This document shows, piece by piece, positions 9,157 to 17,632 of a stretch of 64,000 nt of DNA. The notes beneath the pieces are model-generated. The model saw only the letters and a list, made by a program, of their open reading frames with translations, ran no database searches and was not told the DNA's origin. Location: assembly GCF_018596315.1 (NCBI RefSeq), contig NZ_JAHEAG010000001.1, forward strand, positions 186,001-250,000, in the 5' to 3' direction. Every line of letters begins with the position of its first letter. Positions within the stretch are counted from its first letter, which is position 1. Source of the DNA: Bradyrhizobium sp. SRL28. Lineage in GTDB: Bacteria; Pseudomonadota; Alphaproteobacteria; Rhizobiales; Xanthobacteraceae. The position numbers and the translations under genes are program-made.

Positions 9157-9356
9157 TGACACTGCCTCTTGAAATGAATGTCGAACATCAGGAATGCCCG
9201 ACAAGCATTGAGGCGGCGTAAAGCGGCGTGACTAACCGGATCGCAATCTGGTCGATAAAGATTTATCGGTCTTTCGGGCGCGACAAGGCGCCGGACCCAT
9301 CGGGCGCGGAAGGCCCGGAGCACTCCTCGCCGATTGCGAGGAGCGAAAGCGACCGG

Positions 9357-9647
9357 TTACTCGCTGCGGCCGAACTCGCAGCCCTTGCGGGCGTAAACCA
9401 GGCGGGTGACGCCTTCGTCATCGTAGGTGCGCTTCGGCTTGCAGAACGCTTCCCACTTTTCGATGCTGGCGCGTCTTGCCTTTGCGTCTTCCTGATCCTG
9501 CGTCGTATTGCGCGCCGGATCATCCAGATAGGACGTCGTGCACACGCTGCCATAGAACTTGCTGTGGGTGCAGCGTTCCACGACTTGCCAGGCCTGCGCC
9601 GACGTCGACAGCAGGGCGAGGGTCGCAATTGCGTAAAGGATTTTCAT
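9357..9647 (-). CDS. Small exported Cys-containing protein of unknown function
   Basis: A 96-residue product starting at MKILYAIATLALLSTSAQA, a signal peptide; an ATG four codons upstream (9659) is an alternative start. The mature part has two cysteines near the N-terminus (ERCTHSKFYGSVC) and the C-terminal pattern C-x-P-x4-D-x-EG-x2-R-x2-YA-x3-C-x3-R shared with the neighbouring 126-residue protein. About 200 non-coding bases separate the two genes, which point the same way. Role unknown; periplasmic location inferred. Confidence 0.65.
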   Translation of the reverse strand: MKILYAIATLALLSTSAQAWQVVERCTHSKFYGSVCTTSYLDDPARNTTQDQEDAKARRASIEKWEAFCKPKRTYDDEGVTRLVYARKGCEFGRSE

Positions 9648-9665
9648 GTTGTCGCTCATCGTTCG

Positions 9666-9680
9666 CGGAGAACTTCTCCG
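9666..9680. promoter_or_regulatory. 15-bp palindrome in the leader of the small exported protein
   Basis: CGGAGAA-C-TTCTCCG has perfect 7-base arms and lies 18 bases upstream of the chosen start of the 96-residue protein. It may be an operator or a leader hairpin. No regulator is obviously linked. Confidence 0.3.
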
Positions 9681-9881
9681 TCCGATTAGCTAGCGCCGAA
9701 GCGCGCGCGGGCGCAACGGTAACCCTTTGTTAATCTAAATAGCCGCGCAAAAGGTTAAATCTGGAACCGCACGCTGTCTCTTCGCGCTACACTATCAGAG
9801 TAAAGAGCACATGGCAGTTCACATACGAGACAACACCGTCCACCATTGAGACAGCAAAGACGCGACTTCGATCGACGGCTG

Positions 9882-10745
9882 TTAGACCACCGTACGATGC
9901 CGCTCGATGCAAGTCCTTAAAACCTCGTCCATCGACTTGTTCCACCAGTCGTTGGAGAAGATTTCGATCTCGGAATAGCCGGCAAAGCCCTGCGCCTCGA
10001 CCGCTGATCGCACAGATGTGATGTCGATGACGCCGTCGCCCATCATGCCGCGGTCATTGAGGATGTCTTTTGTGGGCACCAGCCAGTCGCAGACGTGAAA
10101 CGCGAGCAGGCGATCCTTTCCCGCGCGCGCGACCTGCGGTATCAATTCCGGATCCCACCAGATGTGATAGACGTCGAGCGCGACGCCGAGCGCGCCGGTG
10201 CGCTGCGGATCGAGCTGGTCGCAAATATCCAGCGCCTGCTTCGTCGTGTTCACGCAGGCGCGATCGGCGGCGTAGGCTGGATGCAGCGGCTCGATCGCCA
10301 GCGGCATATCGGCAGCTTTCGCATATTCCAGCATTTCGGCGATGGCGTCGTGAACCTGTGCCCGCGCGCCTACAATGTCCTTGGAGGACGCGCTTCCCGG
10401 GCGCGAATATTGCGGCAGCCCGCCGACGACCAGCACGATGCAGGGTGCGCCCAGCGCCTTGGCTTCGTCGACGGCGCGGCGATTGTCGTCACGCGCCTCG
10501 ATGCGGTGCGCCGCATCCGCCGTGAACATGCCGCCGCGGCAATAACCCGATAATTCCAGCCCGGCATCGCGGACGGCCCGCACCGCGCGGTCAAGGCCGA
10601 CGGCCGCGACCTGATCGCGCCAGGGATCGATGGCGCGGATGCCGTGGCGCGCGCAGGCCTCGATGATGGCTGTGAGATCGCCCTGCTTGCGGACGGTCGC
10701 CGTGTTCAGCGACAGCCAGCGATGATCGGAAGAAAAATCGCGCAT
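9882..10745 (-). CDS. Sugar-phosphate isomerase/epimerase-like TIM barrel
   Basis: A 287-residue protein of the xylose-isomerase-like TIM-barrel (AP endonuclease family 2) superfamily. Metal-ligand-type segments are visible: LAIEPLHP (Glu and His), GVALDVYHIWWD (Asp and His), LLAFHVCDW (His and Asp) and GYSEIEIFSNDWW (Glu). Such enzymes isomerise or epimerise sugars and keto-acids using a divalent metal. It is the last gene of the seven-gene leftward operon; its ATG overlaps the DUF993 stop codon by one base (TGATG). Substrate unknown. Confidence 0.85.
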   Translation of the reverse strand: MRDFSSDHRWLSLNTATVRKQGDLTAIIEACARHGIRAIDPWRDQVAAVGLDRAVRAVRDAGLELSGYCRGGMFTADAAHRIEARDDNRRAVDEAKALGAPCIVLVVGGLPQYSRPGSASSKDIVGARAQVHDAIAEMLEYAKAADMPLAIEPLHPAYAADRACVNTTKQALDICDQLDPQRTGALGVALDVYHIWWDPELIPQVARAGKDRLLAFHVCDWLVPTKDILNDRGMMGDGVIDITSVRSAVEAQGFAGYSEIEIFSNDWWNKSMDEVLRTCIERHRTVV

Positions 10746-11938
10746 CAGGGCTCGATGCCGCGCGTTGCCAGCACCGTCTTCATGCGCCGTGTCGCCATTT
10801 CAGGGTTGGAGAGCAGTCCGGCCTTGTCGGCCAAACGAAACAGTTCGGCCAGATGCAGCGTCGAGCGCGTGCTCTCCTGCCCGCCGACCATGGTGAAATG
10901 GTCCTGATGGCCGTTGAGATAGGCCATGAACACGATGCCGGTCTTGTAGAACCGCGTCGGCGCCCGGAAGATATGGCGCGACAACGGCACCGTCGGCCCC
11001 AGCACGTCTTGGAAACCGGCCTCGTCGCCGGCAGCGAGCCGCGACAGCGCGTAGGAAGCCGCCGGCGCGATGGCGTCGAAGATGCCGAGCAGCGCGTGCG
11101 AAAACCCCTTGTCGTCGCCGGCGATCAGTTCGGCATAGTTGAAATCGTCACCGGTATACATCTTGACGTTCTTATCCAGCCGCCGGCGCATGTCGATCTC
11201 GCGCTGCTTGTCGAGCAACGAAACTTTCACGCCATCGACCTTGGCCGCGTTGGCGTTGATGATGGCAACCGCAGTATCCATCGCCTTGTCGAGATCGGCC
11301 GTGCCCCAATAGCCTGATAGCGCCGGGTCGAACATGTCGCCGAGCCAGTGGATGATCACGGGTTCGCGGACCTGTGACAGCACGCGGTTATAGACTTTGG
11401 CGTAGTCGTCGGCGCTGCGGCCGAGTTTTGCCAATGCGCGCGAAGCCATCAGGATGATGCGGCCACCGGCCTTTTCGACCGCGGCGATCTGCTCCTCATA
11501 GGCGCGAATGACGTCGTCGATGGTCCTGGCATCTTCCACCGCGAGGTGGTCGGTGCCGGCGCCGGAAAACACCAGCGCATTCCCCTTTGCCTTCGCCGCC
11601 TTGACCGAGCGCTCGATCAGCTCCAGCGAGGTCGGCCAGTCCAGCCCCATGCCGCGCTGCGCGGTGTCCATCGCCTCGGCGACGCCAAGGCCGAGGTCCC
11701 AGACGTGCTCGCGAAACGCAATGGTCCGGTCCCAATCGATCGCGGATGACAGCCACGGGTCGTTATCGGCAAGAGGATCCGCCACGACATGCGCGGCCGA
11801 GAATGCCACACGATTGAGCGTGCCTTCGAGTTTCGCCGGAAACGTTCGCGACGCCGCCAGGTGATAGGTCTCGATCGAACGATCCGCCGTGGGCAGCTTC
11901 AGCGACAGCGATGACATCGGCAGGACAGGCTTATTCAT
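10745..11938 (-). CDS. DUF993 family protein (aldolase-like)
   Basis: A 397-residue protein that I recognise as the DUF993 family, which general annotation places near the dihydrodipicolinate synthase/aldolase TIM barrels. Characteristic stretches include GLGVAEAMDTAQRGMGLDW, VFSGAGTDHL and IHWLGDMFDP. No member I know of has an established reaction. It sits between a Gfo/Idh/MocA dehydrogenase (12-base gap) and a sugar isomerase-like gene (one-base overlap), so it probably acts in the same catabolic route, perhaps in carbon-carbon bond cleavage or hydration. Confidence 0.8.
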   Translation of the reverse strand: MNKPVLPMSSLSLKLPTADRSIETYHLAASRTFPAKLEGTLNRVAFSAAHVVADPLADNDPWLSSAIDWDRTIAFREHVWDLGLGVAEAMDTAQRGMGLDWPTSLELIERSVKAAKAKGNALVFSGAGTDHLAVEDARTIDDVIRAYEEQIAAVEKAGGRIILMASRALAKLGRSADDYAKVYNRVLSQVREPVIIHWLGDMFDPALSGYWGTADLDKAMDTAVAIINANAAKVDGVKVSLLDKQREIDMRRRLDKNVKMYTGDDFNYAELIAGDDKGFSHALLGIFDAIAPAASYALSRLAAGDEAGFQDVLGPTVPLSRHIFRAPTRFYKTGIVFMAYLNGHQDHFTMVGGQESTRSTLHLAELFRLADKAGLLSNPEMATRRMKTVLATRGIEP

Positions 11939-11950
11939 GGTTATGCCTCC

Positions 11951-13102
11951 TCACACCTTGATCGGAGCGACGTCGATCCAGCGCCGCTCGCGCCAGCTCT
12001 GCAACGCACATTCGGCAAGCTGCACGCCCTTGGCGCCTTCCAGCAGCGTGAACTTGTAGGGCGCGTCCTCGCAGACGTGGCGGATGAACATCTCCCACTG
12101 CTCCCTGAAGCCGTTGTCGTAGACGGCGTTTTCCGGAACCTTCTGCCAGTCGGCGTAGAAATCATGGGTGCGCTTTTCGTCCGGATTCCACACCGGCCGC
12201 GGCGTCGCCTGCCGGGCCTGGATCACGCAATCCGTCAGGCCCGCCACCGCCGAACCATGGGTGCCGTCGACCTGGAAGGTGACGAGATCGTCGCGATAGA
12301 CCCGCGTCACCCAGGACATATTGATATGCGCGATCACGCCGCCCTTGAGGCGGAAGGTGGCGTACGCGGAATCATCCGCGGTCGCCGTGTACTTCTTGCC
12401 CTTCTCGTCGAAACGTTCAGGGATATCAGTCGTGCCGAGGCAAGAGATGCTCTCGACCTCGCCAAAGAGATTGTCGAGCACGTAGCGCCAGTGGCAGACC
12501 ATATCGAGAATGATGCCGCCGCCGTCCTCGCTGCGGTAGTTCCACGACGGCCGCTGCGCCTCCTGCCAGCCGCCTTCGAACACCCAGTAGCCGAACTCGC
12601 CGCGCACCGAGAGCATGCGGCCAAAGAAGCCGGAATCGCGCAGGAAAGCGAGCTTCTTCAGGCCGGGCAAGAACAGCTTGTCCTGCACCGTGCCGTGCTT
12701 GACGCCCCGGGCGTTGGCGAGCTTGAGGACCGCGACCGCCTCTTCCAGGTTGGTCGCGATCGGCTTTTCGCAATAGACGTGCTTGCCGGCGTTGATCGCC
12801 TTGGTCAGCAGCGAGGGCCGCGCCTGCGTGGTCGCGGCATCGAAGAAGATCGTATCGTTCCTATCGGCCAGTGCCTTGTCGAGATCAGTCGACCAGCGCT
12901 CGACGTTGAAACGCCTGGCGAGCCGCTCCACCTTGTCCGCGTCGCGGCCGATCAGGATCGGGTCGGGCAGCATGCGATCGCCGTTCGCGAGCACCACGCC
13001 GCCCTGGTCGCGGATCGCGATGATGGAGCGGATCAGATGCTGGTTGAGCCCCATGCGGCCGGTCACGCCGTTCATGATCAGGCCGAGGCGTTTGGTCGTC
13101 AT
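11951..13102 (-). CDS. Gfo/Idh/MocA family NAD(P)-dependent dehydrogenase
   Basis: A 383-residue oxidoreductase starting at MTTKRLGLIMNGVTGRMG, whose G-x2-G-x2-G nucleotide-binding loop is preceded by a ribosome site (GGAG). The EKP motif of the family is present (YCEKPIATN). The C-terminal alpha/beta domain has the GGGIILDMVCHWRYVLDNLFG segment with the usual D-x3-H catalytic pattern. The open frame upstream of this start is antisense to the next gene and not credible. The ATG overlaps the stop codon of the enolase-superfamily gene (ATGA). It would oxidise a sugar, polyol or sugar acid. Confidence 0.9.
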   Translation of the reverse strand: MTTKRLGLIMNGVTGRMGLNQHLIRSIIAIRDQGGVVLANGDRMLPDPILIGRDADKVERLARRFNVERWSTDLDKALADRNDTIFFDAATTQARPSLLTKAINAGKHVYCEKPIATNLEEAVAVLKLANARGVKHGTVQDKLFLPGLKKLAFLRDSGFFGRMLSVRGEFGYWVFEGGWQEAQRPSWNYRSEDGGGIILDMVCHWRYVLDNLFGEVESISCLGTTDIPERFDEKGKKYTATADDSAYATFRLKGGVIAHINMSWVTRVYRDDLVTFQVDGTHGSAVAGLTDCVIQARQATPRPVWNPDEKRTHDFYADWQKVPENAVYDNGFREQWEMFIRHVCEDAPYKFTLLEGAKGVQLAECALQSWRERRWIDVAPIKV

Positions 13103-14502
13103 ACTGCTTTCTCCAGGGGAATTCGTGTTGCCGGCTGCGCCAGCGGCGACATCACGGACCAGTCCGGATGCACTGAAGTGGCGAAGCCTGGTGTCGTCAG
13201 CGATCCCGTCAGGAGATCGCCGTCGTGGATCGTGAGCCGGATCATGTTGCCGTCGCGGGCATAGAGATCGGGATGCGCCGCAAGAAACGCCTCCGCTTCG
13301 GCGGCCGGCGTGTCGCCAAAGCCATCGACATAATGGTGGCCGTTGCGCTCGGCATGGGTGACGCCAATCAGCGCGCCGAGCGCGAGATCCTGCTGCACCG
13401 CCAGTCCCGCCTGACAGGTCAGATCCTCGCCGGCGATGAAGCATTTTTCTCCGCCAGCGCTCCACTTGGCCGCACGGGTCGCGTTAATGACGGACTTGTA
13501 TAGGCCCTTGCAGGATTTTGAGGAGATACCGCGATAGCCGAGCGCCCGTGCGATCGGGAACGCGTCATAGGAGTCATCGGCCTCGTCGACGATGAAATCG
13601 CGCCGTGCCAGTCCGCCGAGCGGAGAGGCCTTCGTGATGTCACGCGGCATCGGCTGTTCGATATAGAGCAACTTTGACGCGATCGGCCGCAGCGCCGCGT
13701 CGCGGTCAAGGCGTTCGACCAGCGCGCCCAAGACGGCGAGGTCGGCATACTGCTCGTTGGCATCCAGCGTGACGCGGTAGTCATAGGGGAGCGTGGCGAG
13801 TTCGTTGCCGATCCGGATCAGGCGCTCTGCATCATGGACGGGATCGCCGTTGAGCTTGAGCTTGAAGTAGCGGGCGCCAGCGTTTTCCCTGCTGTCGGCA
13901 ACTCCGCCCTCGCCTTCGACCTGATCATCCATGCCGACCGTGTGCCGGACCGCCACACGCTCCAGCCGCTTGCGGCCGGCGAGAAACTGCGACACGTCGG
14001 CATCGGCCAGATCGCGCGACAGCCGCGCATCGATGCCGGCAATATTAGCCGCCATGCCGTCGAAGAAATTGGCACCCGTACAACGCAGCAGCGCATCCAG
14101 GATCGCCTTGTCGATTTCGGCCGGCCCGTACGCCGCGGCTAGCGGCGGGATATCTTCTCTCGCGCATGCCTCGACCTGCGCGCCGATACAGGCCGCATGC
14201 ACGCCGAACGCTGTTTCGAAGCCGGAATTTGCCGGATAGATCTCGCGCGCAATCAGCAGCGAGCGGCGCAATTCCGCGACCGTTTCCTCCGGCGAGAGGT
14301 GCGGCCGCTTGTCGAACCATTTTGGCACCAGAAACTCGGCGCTCGCGCCTGTCGCAACGCCCTTGCCTTCGACCTCGATCTCGACGCACACAAAAGCCTG
14401 CGGCGTCGCGTTGATGACGACCGCGCCAAACCGGAACGGCCGGGCGAAAGTGACCGGACGTTCAAAAAAAGCGATATCTTTTACGGCTAAGCGTGGCGGC
14501 AT
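13099..14502 (-). CDS. Enolase-superfamily (mandelate racemase/muconate lactonizing-like) enzyme
   Basis: A 467-residue protein. Superfamily landmarks are present in order: KLKLNGD (the KxK catalytic base region), TLDANEQY (first metal Asp), YIEQPMPR (second metal Glu), FIVDEADDSYD (third acidic ligand), then GISSKSCKG with a possible second lysine base. These enzymes abstract a proton alpha to a carboxylate; members dehydrate, racemise or cycloisomerise acids. It is longer than typical 370-residue members because of an extended N-terminal part. It overlaps the dehydrogenase by four bases and follows the ABC ATPase by 12 bases, so it likely acts on the imported compound, which would then be a carboxylic acid. 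Confidence 0.82.
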   Translation of the reverse strand: MPPRLAVKDIAFFERPVTFARPFRFGAVVINATPQAFVCVEIEVEGKGVATGASAEFLVPKWFDKRPHLSPEETVAELRRSLLIAREIYPANSGFETAFGVHAACIGAQVEACAREDIPPLAAAYGPAEIDKAILDALLRCTGANFFDGMAANIAGIDARLSRDLADADVSQFLAGRKRLERVAVRHTVGMDDQVEGEGGVADSRENAGARYFKLKLNGDPVHDAERLIRIGNELATLPYDYRVTLDANEQYADLAVLGALVERLDRDAALRPIASKLLYIEQPMPRDITKASPLGGLARRDFIVDEADDSYDAFPIARALGYRGISSKSCKGLYKSVINATRAAKWSAGGEKCFIAGEDLTCQAGLAVQQDLALGALIGVTHAERNGHHYVDGFGDTPAAEAEAFLAAHPDLYARDGNMIRLTIHDGDLLTGSLTTPGFATSVHPDWSVMSPLAQPATRIPLEKAV

Positions 14503-14514
14503 TGAAAGCCTGTC

Positions 14515-15363
14515 TCAGTCCAGCGCGCTTTGGGTGAAGAAATGCTTGCGGATGCGCTGCACCAGTTCGGTGAAGGCGGGATCGGCCATCGCATCGAGCG
14601 AACGCGGGCGCGGCAGCGGCACGTCGTAGATAGCCGCGATCGCGCCGGGCCGTTCGGTCATGACCAGCACGCGGTCAGCGAGGAATACCGCTTCCGGAAT
14701 CGAATGCGTGATCAGCAGCACGGTCTTGCCGGTTTCGCGCTGGATGCGCATCAACTCGACATTCATCTTCTCGCGCGTCATGGCGTCGAGCGCGCCGAAC
14801 GGCTCGTCCATCAGCATGATCTTGGGATCGTGCACCAGCGCCCGGCAGATCGAGGCACGCTGCTGCATGCCGCCGGACAACTGCCAGGGCAGTTTCTTCT
14901 CAAAACCTTCGAGCCCGACGAGTTTCAGAAGCGCCTTAGCCCGCGGCAGATATTTTTCGCGCGACAGCCGTTTCATGTCGATCGGCAGCATCACGTTGGA
15001 AAGGATGTTCCGCCAGGGCAGCAGCAGCGCGTTCTGGAACACGATGCCGACATTGCCGTGCGGCTTCGTCACCTGCTCGCCCTCGACCAGGATTTCGCCC
15101 GTCGAAGGCGCGAGCAACCCGGAGATCATTTTCAACAACGTGGACTTGCCGCAACCGGACGGGCCGACCACGACAAAGAACTCGCCCTCGTTGATGTGAA
15201 AATCCAGCGGCCGCAGCGACGGCACGTCGCCGTCGCGCGAACGATAGGTTTTTGAGACGCCGGAGAGCGTGATCCCCGACGCAGGGCTGCCGGCGCGATC
15301 GGACACCAGGCGCAGATGCGCGCTTGATGGGTCAACACTAGTTGCCTTGGTCGCAGCGCTCAT
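14515..15363 (-). CDS. ABC importer ATP-binding subunit (SsuB/TauB/NrtD type)
   Basis: A 282-residue ATPase with Walker A GPSGCGKST, signature LSGGMQQR, Walker B IMLMDEPFGALD and switch His in LLITHSIPEA. The family serves importers of nitrate, sulfonates, taurine and related small molecules. It lies in the same leftward operon as a substrate-binding protein and permease but is separated from the former by about 185 bases containing a palindromic repeat. The ATG at 15363 gives a 30-residue extension before the ATPase domain; a downstream start is possible. Confidence 0.95.
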   Translation of the reverse strand: MSAATKATSVDPSSAHLRLVSDRAGSPASGITLSGVSKTYRSRDGDVPSLRPLDFHINEGEFFVVVGPSGCGKSTLLKMISGLLAPSTGEILVEGEQVTKPHGNVGIVFQNALLLPWRNILSNVMLPIDMKRLSREKYLPRAKALLKLVGLEGFEKKLPWQLSGGMQQRASICRALVHDPKIMLMDEPFGALDAMTREKMNVELMRIQRETGKTVLLITHSIPEAVFLADRVLVMTERPGAIAAIYDVPLPRPRSLDAMADPAFTELVQRIRKHFFTQSALD

Positions 15364-15390
15364 TCAGCCAAGCCCATTCAGGAGGTTGCT

Positions 15391-15526
15391 GTCGTCCCTG
15401 CCTAGTGCGCGGTTGCGCACGGAGCAGGGACCCATACGCCGAGCCTCCTCGTTCGAGCAGACCGGTAGAGGCCTGCTGCAACAACTAAGGCCGGTGGTTA
15501 TGGGTCCCCGCGTGCGCGGGGACGAC
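15391..15526. repeat. Palindromic repeat family A, copy 1
   Basis: Two self-complementary arms (GTCGTCCCTGC...GCAGGGACCCATA on the left, TATGGGTCCCCGCG...CGCGGGGACGAC on the right) face each other. The left arm contains an extra insert with its own GTGCGC-GGTT-GCGCAC hairpin. Read in reverse, the interior (CATAACCACCGGCCTTAGTTG) resembles copies 2 and 3. It splits the importer operon between the binding-protein and ATPase genes. Confidence 0.8.
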
Positions 15527-15548
15527 GATAGATTTGTCACAAGTCCAC

Positions 15549-16553
15549 TCACGAACCGCCCTGCGGCAGATAGTCGTTGGTATAGAACGCCTTCGGATTA
15601 TCCTTGGCCTTGGCATCCAGCCCACCATATTCGACCATCAGATTGACCGTGTCGGTCATGTTCTGATCGGTCACCTGGAACGGCCGCTTGCCCTTGGTTT
15701 CCGCCGTGCGATAGAGCGGGATCGTCAGCTCAAATCCTTGCGTCAGCGTTTCGATCTTGCCGCCCTTCGGGTTGGCGTCGAGAATCGACTGCGCCGCGCC
15801 CTTCGCATCCTTCTCGGCAGCTTCAACGGCCTTGGTGGTCGCCGACATGAAGCGCTTGACCAGATCGGCATTGGCCTTGACGAACTCGGTGTTGGCGACG
15901 ACGCCCGAGCAGACCATGTTGATGCCGTAGTCGGCGAACTTGATCGCGTTGACGTCCTTGCCGGTGGCGTCCTTGATCTTCATCGACTGGTCCATGACGT
16001 AGCCGAGCAAAAGGTCTGCCTGGCCGTTGATGACGGCGTTCAGCTTGGTCTGGCCGTCACCGGCCACCGTCTGGAAGTCGCTTTCCTTCAACCCGGTCTT
16101 CTTCAGAAACAGCGGCCAGATCTGCGTCATGGAATCGGCCGGCGTGATCGCCACCGTCTTGCCCTTGATGTCCTCGGGCTTCTTGATGTTCTTTTCGACA
16201 AAGCCCATCGCCGACATCGGGCTGGTCTGCAGCAATACGCCGGTGGCGACGATCGGGGCGCCCTTCACGGCCGCTCGCATCATGGTGGGCACGTCGACAT
16301 AGCCGAAATTGGCGGTCTTGGCCGCAACGGCCTGCGTGGTCGCCGCCGAACCGCGGCCTTCCTGGATCTCGAGGTCGATGCCCTCGGCCGCATAGATGCC
16401 CTTGGCCTTGCCGTAATAGAACGGCGCGTGCTCGCCATAGACGTACCAGTTCAGCATCAGCACGACCTTGTCGGCCGCCGATGCCGGAAGTACTGAAAGC
16501 GCGGTCCAGATCAGGGCGGCGGAGATCGCCGCTGTCACTCGTATCATGGTCAT
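15549..16553 (-). CDS. ABC importer substrate-binding protein (NMT1/SsuA-like)
   Basis: A 334-residue periplasmic binding protein with a signal peptide (cleavage near SAA, about residue 26). LMLNWYVYGEHAPFYYGKAKG and GIDLEIQEGRGSAATTQAV are typical of the NMT1/THI5-like group, which binds sulfonates, nitrate, pyrimidine precursors or aromatic acids. It lies between the permease gene (upstream, 16605-17414) and the ATPase gene. The ligand is likely the operon's substrate; its nature is unknown. Confidence 0.92.
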   Translation of the reverse strand: MTMIRVTAAISAALIWTALSVLPASAADKVVLMLNWYVYGEHAPFYYGKAKGIYAAEGIDLEIQEGRGSAATTQAVAAKTANFGYVDVPTMMRAAVKGAPIVATGVLLQTSPMSAMGFVEKNIKKPEDIKGKTVAITPADSMTQIWPLFLKKTGLKESDFQTVAGDGQTKLNAVINGQADLLLGYVMDQSMKIKDATGKDVNAIKFADYGINMVCSGVVANTEFVKANADLVKRFMSATTKAVEAAEKDAKGAAQSILDANPKGGKIETLTQGFELTIPLYRTAETKGKRPFQVTDQNMTDTVNLMVEYGGLDAKAKDNPKAFYTNDYLPQGGS

Positions 16554-16604
16554 CCTCCCGTTGGTGGTGGCGCGGCCCTTGAGGCGGGTCGCTTTCTGGT
16601 TTGG

Positions 16605-17414
16605 TTACGAAGCGAAAATGATGTCTTCGCGCTGGCTGACGTGCCAGGGAATCACGAGGCGTTCGATGCGGTCGACGACCCAGAACAGGACGACGCCAAG
16701 CAGCGCGAGGATCACCAGGGCTGCAAACATCGTCGGCAGATCGAACGTTCCGATCGAGCGCTGCATCACGTAGCCGATGCCTGAATTGGAGCCGACGAAC
16801 TCGCCGACCACGGCGCCGACCACGGCGAGCGTGATCGAGACCTTCAGGCCGGAGAAGATCGCGGGCATCGCATGCGGCAGGTTGACCGCGCAAAATACGC
16901 GGAAGCGGCTGCCCTGCATGGCTCGCGCGAGATCGACCATGTCAGGGTCGACCGATTTGAAGCCCTGCACGGCGGACACCACGACGGGGAAGAATCCGAG
17001 CAGGAACGCCGAGATCACTTTCGGGATGATGCCGAAACCGAACCAGACCACGAACAGCGGCGCGATCGCGATCTTCGGCACGGACTGCGAGAACACCAGC
17101 AGCGGATAGATGTAGCTCTCCACCGTCTTCGATCCCGCGATCAGCATGGCGACGGGAATGCCGAACACTGCCGACAGCAGGAAACCGCAGATGGTGGCGT
17201 AGGTGGTGGGCCAGGCCTGCCGCAGCAGTTCTGGCCAGTCCGTCCGCAGCACCGCCACGACATCGCCGGGCGCGGGGATCTGGTAGGCCGGAATCTGGAA
17301 CAGGCGGATGGTGAGGTCCCACATCACCACGATGAAGAGCAGGAACAGAAACGGCCGCACCCACGCCGCGTTCAGCGCTTTCGACAAGCCGCTCTCGCGC
17401 TTCAGCTCCGCCAC
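16605..17414 (-). CDS. ABC importer permease (SsuC/TauC type)
   Basis: A 269-residue inner-membrane protein with about six hydrophobic segments. The cytoplasmic coupling region reads MVDLARAMQGSRFRVFCAVNLPHAMP, the EAA-type loop that docks the ATPase, followed by VVGEFVGSNSGIGYVMQ. It is the first gene of the leftward seven-gene operon, so the operon promoter should lie between 17415 and the TetR gene at 17633, a gap largely filled by repeat family A copy 2. Confidence 0.93.
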   Translation of the reverse strand: MAELKRESGLSKALNAAWVRPFLFLLFIVVMWDLTIRLFQIPAYQIPAPGDVVAVLRTDWPELLRQAWPTTYATICGFLLSAVFGIPVAMLIAGSKTVESYIYPLLVFSQSVPKIAIAPLFVVWFGFGIIPKVISAFLLGFFPVVVSAVQGFKSVDPDMVDLARAMQGSRFRVFCAVNLPHAMPAIFSGLKVSITLAVVGAVVGEFVGSNSGIGYVMQRSIGTFDLPTMFAALVILALLGVVLFWVVDRIERLVIPWHVSQREDIIFAS

Positions 17415-17509
17415 GTCCCGCTCCCTGATGATCGTCTTTCGGGGAAGAAATTAACCCGTTGGATAAATACTGGCAAGCGGGTTTTCGTGCGGCAATTTGG
17501 ACTACCGCT

Positions 17510-17629
17510 GTCGTTCCTGCGAAAGCAGGAACCCATAACCACCGAAGCTAATTGTTACAGCAGGATCAACGACTACCGCCCGACATCGAGGGGCCGCGGC
17601 GTATGGGTTCCTGCGTTCGCAGGAACGAC
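17510..17629. repeat. Palindromic repeat family A, copy 2
   Basis: This 120-base element has arms GTCGTTCCTGCG...CAGGAACCCATA and TATGGGTTCCTGCG...CGCAGGAACGAC. Relative to copies 3 and 4, CCC becomes TCC and GGG becomes GGA in both arms, so pairing is kept. It lies between the TetR stop codon and the permease start. Confidence 0.82.
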
Positions 17630-17632
17630 GGG

